From NCBI GenBank assembly GCA_041664945.1, contig JBAYJY010000026.1:1-36037 (forward strand): a stretch of DNA of 36,037 nucleotides. The letters run 5' to 3'. The notes under the pieces are model-generated. The model searched no databases, was not told the DNA's origin, and saw nothing but the letters and a program-made list of their open reading frames with translations. Position numbers and translations under genes: made by a program. The DNA is from JBAYJY01 sp041664945. GTDB taxonomy: Bacteria; UBP15; UBA6099. This document shows positions 32,606 through 36,037 of the stretch, piece by piece (within the stretch, counting starts at the first letter, position 1; the number at the start of each line of letters is the position of its first letter).

Positions 32606-32621
32606 ACGGCAATATTGCCGT
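32606..32621. repeat. Perfect 16-bp palindrome
   Basis: ACGGCAATATTGCCGT is fully self-complementary and lies 26 bp after the phased 11-bp array. It could be an operator or part of the same protein-binding region. Confidence 0.75.
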
Positions 32622-32853
32622 TAATAATTTCTGATGGGGCGCCGGTGAAAGCGTTTGGAGGGAATGCCTCAAAGAGGCCGGCCGCGGCCAACGTTCCTGT
32701 TCTGATTGATGTCGAAGCGCGAAATATTTAGGCCGAAGATGACTACGGTTAAAATTCTTAAAATAAGCATAAACCCGGATGGATATTCAGAGCTGACGCG
32801 TGGCATAAATGAACAGAAAAGGGGATAAAATGCAAGTCGGCAATTTTCAGGGA

Positions 32854-32896
32854 GGGTGTGGTAAAAAAGCAACAGGGTGTGGCAAAAAAGCCACAC
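32854..32896. repeat. Tandem 21-bp pair, second unit a perfect hairpin
   Basis: Two adjacent 21-bp units start at 32854 and 32875 and differ at two positions. In the second, GTGTGGC and GCCACAC flank AAAAAA, giving a 7-bp stem. In the first, the changes break the stem. Confidence 0.75.
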
Positions 32897-33289
32897 TATT
32901 CAGGGGTTACAATGTTGACAAACAAGGGCTAAAATGGCGGCCGGTTAATAAGCGCGATGTTTAACGGGCTAAAAGGCAATTAACATGACAGTAATATTAG
33001 ACTGGTATAAACAATAAAAACACGTAGTTAACGGCATTAATAATAAATATTAAAGCAATGTTAAATGAATAATAAAACATATAGCATAATAAGATGTTAG
33101 ACAGATAGAATTAATAAAAAAACCTGTTTATGTTTCCAGAAAAGCGGGTAAATACCTTGTAAACCTGGCATGGAAATTGATATAAAAATATATATGTACA
33201 AATATGAATATCTAAAGATAAATAGTTGCCAAGAACAGATGTTTAATGTAAAATGGCAATGTACTTCGAAATGAGTTCGGAGGAACTTC

Positions 33290-36037
33290 ATGAAAAACAA
33301 ATCCCGAATAATACTCCCGATTTTAGCGCTGGTAATTTGTGCGGGGGTGATAGTCGCAAAAGCGAACTGGCTTATGCCGGTCACGCGAGCATGCGATTTT
33401 AATTCCCACACAGACCCGATTCACTCGAAATTATACGAGCCGGGCATCGTGAATTTTAACCGTGACTTCACGATGGGGGCGTCGTTCGCGCCGAGCATCG
33501 ACGATTTTTGGTTCGAGCGCGATTATCCGTATCCCGGAGAAAATGTTACGATCAGAATTAAAGGCTCTTCGTCACAAGACGCGACAGGAAGCGACGGCAT
33601 AGGGGCGCAGAAGCTGCTTTGGGCTGAAATAGCCTACACGCTGAACGGCGGCAGAAGCTGGTATATGAACAATCCGCCCGGTTATTCATATGCCGGCTCC
33701 GGAGTCACGATGGATTTTTTCACGCACGAAGTTTTGGCAGTAGAAAATAGAGGCTCGATCAAATATCGCCAATACGCGGCGAAGCACAGTCCATGGGCAG
33801 TCACTCCGTTGTCGGCCGCGGCATTCAATCCCACGCAGGACCGCCCGGCGCCCAACAGGCGCTGCGACCCGGCGGATATGTATTATGCGACCCGGTGTCC
33901 GGCTTATTTGCAATCTCTCTACCCTTGGCCGTACAACAGGCCCTGTCCGTTCGGTTTGCTCTGCCCTTTGTATGATACATATCCTCCCAACACCGGCGAA
34001 GGCGGATACGCCGGCTGGCCCGCCGCGACCTGCAGCAAAGGGGCGGGCGGCGCTTGCAACGTGACCGGATTCCCGGAAGGCGGCGGAGACATTCTCGACT
34101 CTTTCCCGTCGATTGATCCTGAGCTGGCGATTGAATACCCGATGGTTCCGGGCGAAGCGCTTGTGCGCGTCAATGGTGTTCCGGGTATCGACTGCGATAT
34201 TTACAATGGAGTAGCTGTCGCGTCAGGCACTTACGTTAAACCGATGCACCCGCTTTGCGATTCAGCGATCGATCCGAAAAAGAAAGCTGTTTACGACATG
34301 TTCGGCATCAAGGCGTACAAGAAAACGCCAAAAGAAGGAAAAGTCAGATTCACGGACACCTTAAAGCCCGGCGATGTCGTTGACGCGACATTTTATTCGC
34401 ACGATATGCAGATATGGACCGCGAAGCTGGACATGAACAATCCCCCGTTGGATACAATGAATTTTGTAGGCAGTAGAATCAGAATACATCCTCGAATATA
34501 TGACACATGCGGAAACCTCGGGACAGGCTCGAATTCGCCGCCGTTCCCCGTGGCGGGCGCAGACACATCCCAGGCGTTGTTAGGAGTCAAGGATTTTTAT
34601 TACGACCAGATCCCAACGGATCAGGACGCCATGGTGCAAGTGGTTAGCGACGATCCTTCAACCCAATGCGGCGCGACTGACCAATGGTGTCCGGCGACGT
34701 TCCCAAAAACGAGGCAACAGATATATGACGCGGGCGGCTGCGCCGACAAGGGCTGCGAATGCTGCTACAACGAGTGCATCGGCGAAAGCAACACCTACTG
34801 CGATTACATAGCTTTCAGGGGCGACAACCCCGGAGCATACGATACGATGTGCCATGGCGTAGGCGATGTCGGCAACCCGCCGGGCTGCGGCCCTGAATCG
34901 CAGGGCAACACCGGCATGGCGGAAATCAGGGAATTCAAAATCGGACATTCCGCGGCAAACATTTACCTTAAACTGCAGACATCGGGCGAAATTGTCTGGG
35001 GCTGTTATGGAAGCTGGTACCCAATATTAGGATGCGAATACAGCACCGGAGCTCTCGGACACAAATTCAACGCTTATGGCTGGCAGATCATGAATTTGTA
35101 TTCCTCGACCACATATTATCTTCTCATCATCCCAGACATTCCGATATACAACAGCCTCTCGCTGTTCTTGGACATTAACAAACTCATTTCGGGCATCGGC
35201 GATGCGAGCGGCGCATACGACGGCAAGAACCTCGAACAATATGCCGACGGCGGCGGTTGCAAGCGGCCAGGGCAGGCTGAACCGCCTGGACCCGACCCGT
35301 GCGAGACGCTCGGTTGCGGGCTGGACCCGAAAACAACTGACCCGAACTTAGACTGCGACGGCGACGGCTTTGTGAATGCATCGGATGGCTGCGAATGCGA
35401 AGACGGCGGCGAGAATTCAGAGGACGGATGCAAGCCTCCCGATACGGGCGGCGGAATGAGTCTCGACGCCTACAAATGCAATTCCTGCGTGGTTAGCGTC
35501 AGCGGAAACACCATGTTTGTCGAAATGGGCAAGGAAAACACAATCGGCAACACCGGCGGCAAGCCCGTCCATGCGCTTGCGCTTCATATCTCTCTTCACC
35601 AGCTTGATGTCGACTGGATTCTTTATTACGCATGTCTTAACGGCATGAACCTGATCGCGCTCACTCAGGATACATCGCCGCGCATAAACTATTACGACTC
35701 AGGAAAAATCTCGAACAGCGAAGTCGAGTTCCGGGAGGATTATACGTCGCCTGAAGACCCGTCGGGTTTCAATGCCTGCCTTGGCCGTTGCGACGAGGCT
35801 GACCGCACAAACACGCTTGACGACGATGGAGACTCATCCGACCTTGAGCCGATCGTCACAAATAGGACGGACGAAGGCTATGATCCGACCTCGGCCCAGA
35901 TAGAAATCCAATGGCGTGAAGTGATAAGCAATAAAGACTACCTGAAATCCGATCTGATCGACCTCGGCGGATACCAGCTCTATATGTCGAGGGAAGGCGG
36001 AAATTACGGGCTCTATTACACAATGTGTTCGCCAACA
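33290..36037 (+). CDS. Large exported cysteine-rich protein (partial, runs off the right edge)
   Basis: The frame is open for 916 codons to the last base. The ATG at 33290 has GGAGG 6 bp upstream and starts with a signal peptide or anchor (RIILPILALVICAGVIVAKA). The extracellular part has very many cysteines, for example CADKGCECCYNECIGESNTYC near residues 484-504. At residue 688 a loop DCDGDGFVNASDGCECEDGG resembles dockerin or thrombospondin type-3 calcium-binding loops. No enzyme motif is recognised. It is probably a surface or secreted structural or adhesion protein. Its GC-rich codons resemble the chromosomal genes at the left, so the island ends before it. Frames on the opposite strand here are shadows. 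Confidence 0.8.
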   Translation, partial: MKNKSRIILPILALVICAGVIVAKANWLMPVTRACDFNSHTDPIHSKLYEPGIVNFNRDFTMGASFAPSIDDFWFERDYPYPGENVTIRIKGSSSQDATGSDGIGAQKLLWAEIAYTLNGGRSWYMNNPPGYSYAGSGVTMDFFTHEVLAVENRGSIKYRQYAAKHSPWAVTPLSAAAFNPTQDRPAPNRRCDPADMYYATRCPAYLQSLYPWPYNRPCPFGLLCPLYDTYPPNTGEGGYAGWPAATCSKGAGGACNVTGFPEGGGDILDSFPSIDPELAIEYPMVPGEALVRVNGVPGIDCDIYNGVAVASGTYVKPMHPLCDSAIDPKKKAVYDMFGIKAYKKTPKEGKVRFTDTLKPGDVVDATFYSHDMQIWTAKLDMNNPPLDTMNFVGSRIRIHPRIYDTCGNLGTGSNSPPFPVAGADTSQALLGVKDFYYDQIPTDQDAMVQVVSDDPSTQCGATDQWCPATFPKTRQQIYDAGGCADKGCECCYNECIGESNTYCDYIAFRGDNPGAYDTMCHGVGDVGNPPGCGPESQGNTGMAEIREFKIGHSAANIYLKLQTSGEIVWGCYGSWYPILGCEYSTGALGHKFNAYGWQIMNLYSSTTYYLLIIPDIPIYNSLSLFLDINKLISGIGDASGAYDGKNLEQYADGGGCKRPGQAEPPGPDPCETLGCGLDPKTTDPNLDCDGDGFVNASDGCECEDGGENSEDGCKPPDTGGGMSLDAYKCNSCVVSVSGNTMFVEMGKENTIGNTGGKPVHALALHISLHQLDVDWILYYACLNGMNLIALTQDTSPRINYYDSGKISNSEVEFREDYTSPEDPSGFNACLGRCDEADRTNTLDDDGDSSDLEPIVTNRTDEGYDPTSAQIEIQWREVISNKDYLKSDLIDLGGYQLYMSREGGNYGLYYTMCSPT

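Larger units (their letters stand above)
31930..33289. other. 1.36-kb non-coding region rich in repeats
   Basis: No convincing gene on either strand. From left to right it holds simple repeats (GAATATCGAATATCGAAC-type and CAGTAGACAGCAGACAG-type, 32050-32190), a 7-bp tandem repeat (32227), a 20-bp direct repeat pair (32308, 32369), an inverted repeat (32447), nine 11-bp phased repeats (32481), a 16-bp palindrome (32606), and a tandem pair with a hairpin (32854). From 32900 it is AT-rich up to the next gene. Confidence 0.7.

Noticed and set aside
32669..32896. 75-residue - strand frame in the repeat-rich region
   Set aside because: It begins inside the 32875 hairpin repeat, has no ribosome-binding site and no family resemblance.
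33686..35599. Several - strand frames between 33686 and 35599
   Set aside because: All lie opposite the continuous 916-codon + strand gene and translate into unstructured, proline- or arginine-rich sequence.

Overview
The window looks like a chromosomal segment from a Gram-negative-type bacterium. It encodes an RND pump, Sec-type signal peptides, an S41 protease, a large exported cysteine-rich protein and peptide deformylase. Radical SAM, arsenic and glycogen-phosphorylase genes, many dispersed intergenic palindromes and remnants of REP-associated transposons suggest an uncultivated anaerobe, possibly a candidate phylum or deltaproteobacterial-like lineage. The sequence alone does not fix the taxon.

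Bases 1-5156 form an arsenic operon on the + strand: the end of an ArsR-type regulator, a COG0701 permease (ArsP-like), Acr3, a radical SAM/SPASM protein, then a compact arsE-arsF-arsG-like block. A separate RND transporter gene (5289-8411) follows with its own promoter candidate and no fusion-protein or outer-membrane partner. Bases 8530-11179 (- strand) carry peptide deformylase, an exported protein of unknown function and an ATC-hydrolase-like protein. Bases 11424-18176 (+) carry alpha-glucan phosphorylase, a membrane-anchored beta-propeller-like protein and a secreted six-hairpin glycosidase-like protein. Bases 18497-22107 hold an S41 protease facing a two-gene - strand unit (DUF2059 protein, TPR-like exported protein).

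Bases 22387-30374 are the most unusual part. A direct repeat of about 55-100 bp recurs in one orientation nine times, with two further diverged copies. Each copy ends in a promoter-like block (TTGACA, 15 nt, TAAGAT). With one possible exception (the last copy), each stands 9-140 nt before a small, unrelated + strand gene: HicBA, a TMEM43-like protein, several tiny membrane proteins, an immunity-like protein, DinD and an RDD-family protein. It behaves like an array of self-promoted gene cassettes without recognisable attC sites or an integrase of its own in the window. Decay is visible: hicA has a nonsense codon, a REP-associated transposase has three lesions, and a zinc-ribbon leader ends in an in-frame stop.

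Bases 30375-33289 are mostly non-coding and look like an eroded island edge: a 3' fragment of tRNA-Arg(CCU), the C-terminal fragment of a tyrosine recombinase, one small gene of unknown function, low-complexity repeats, and a block of nine exactly 11-bp-phased repeats beside a 16-bp palindrome. From 33290 a long exported cysteine-rich protein with a calcium-loop-like motif runs off the right edge.
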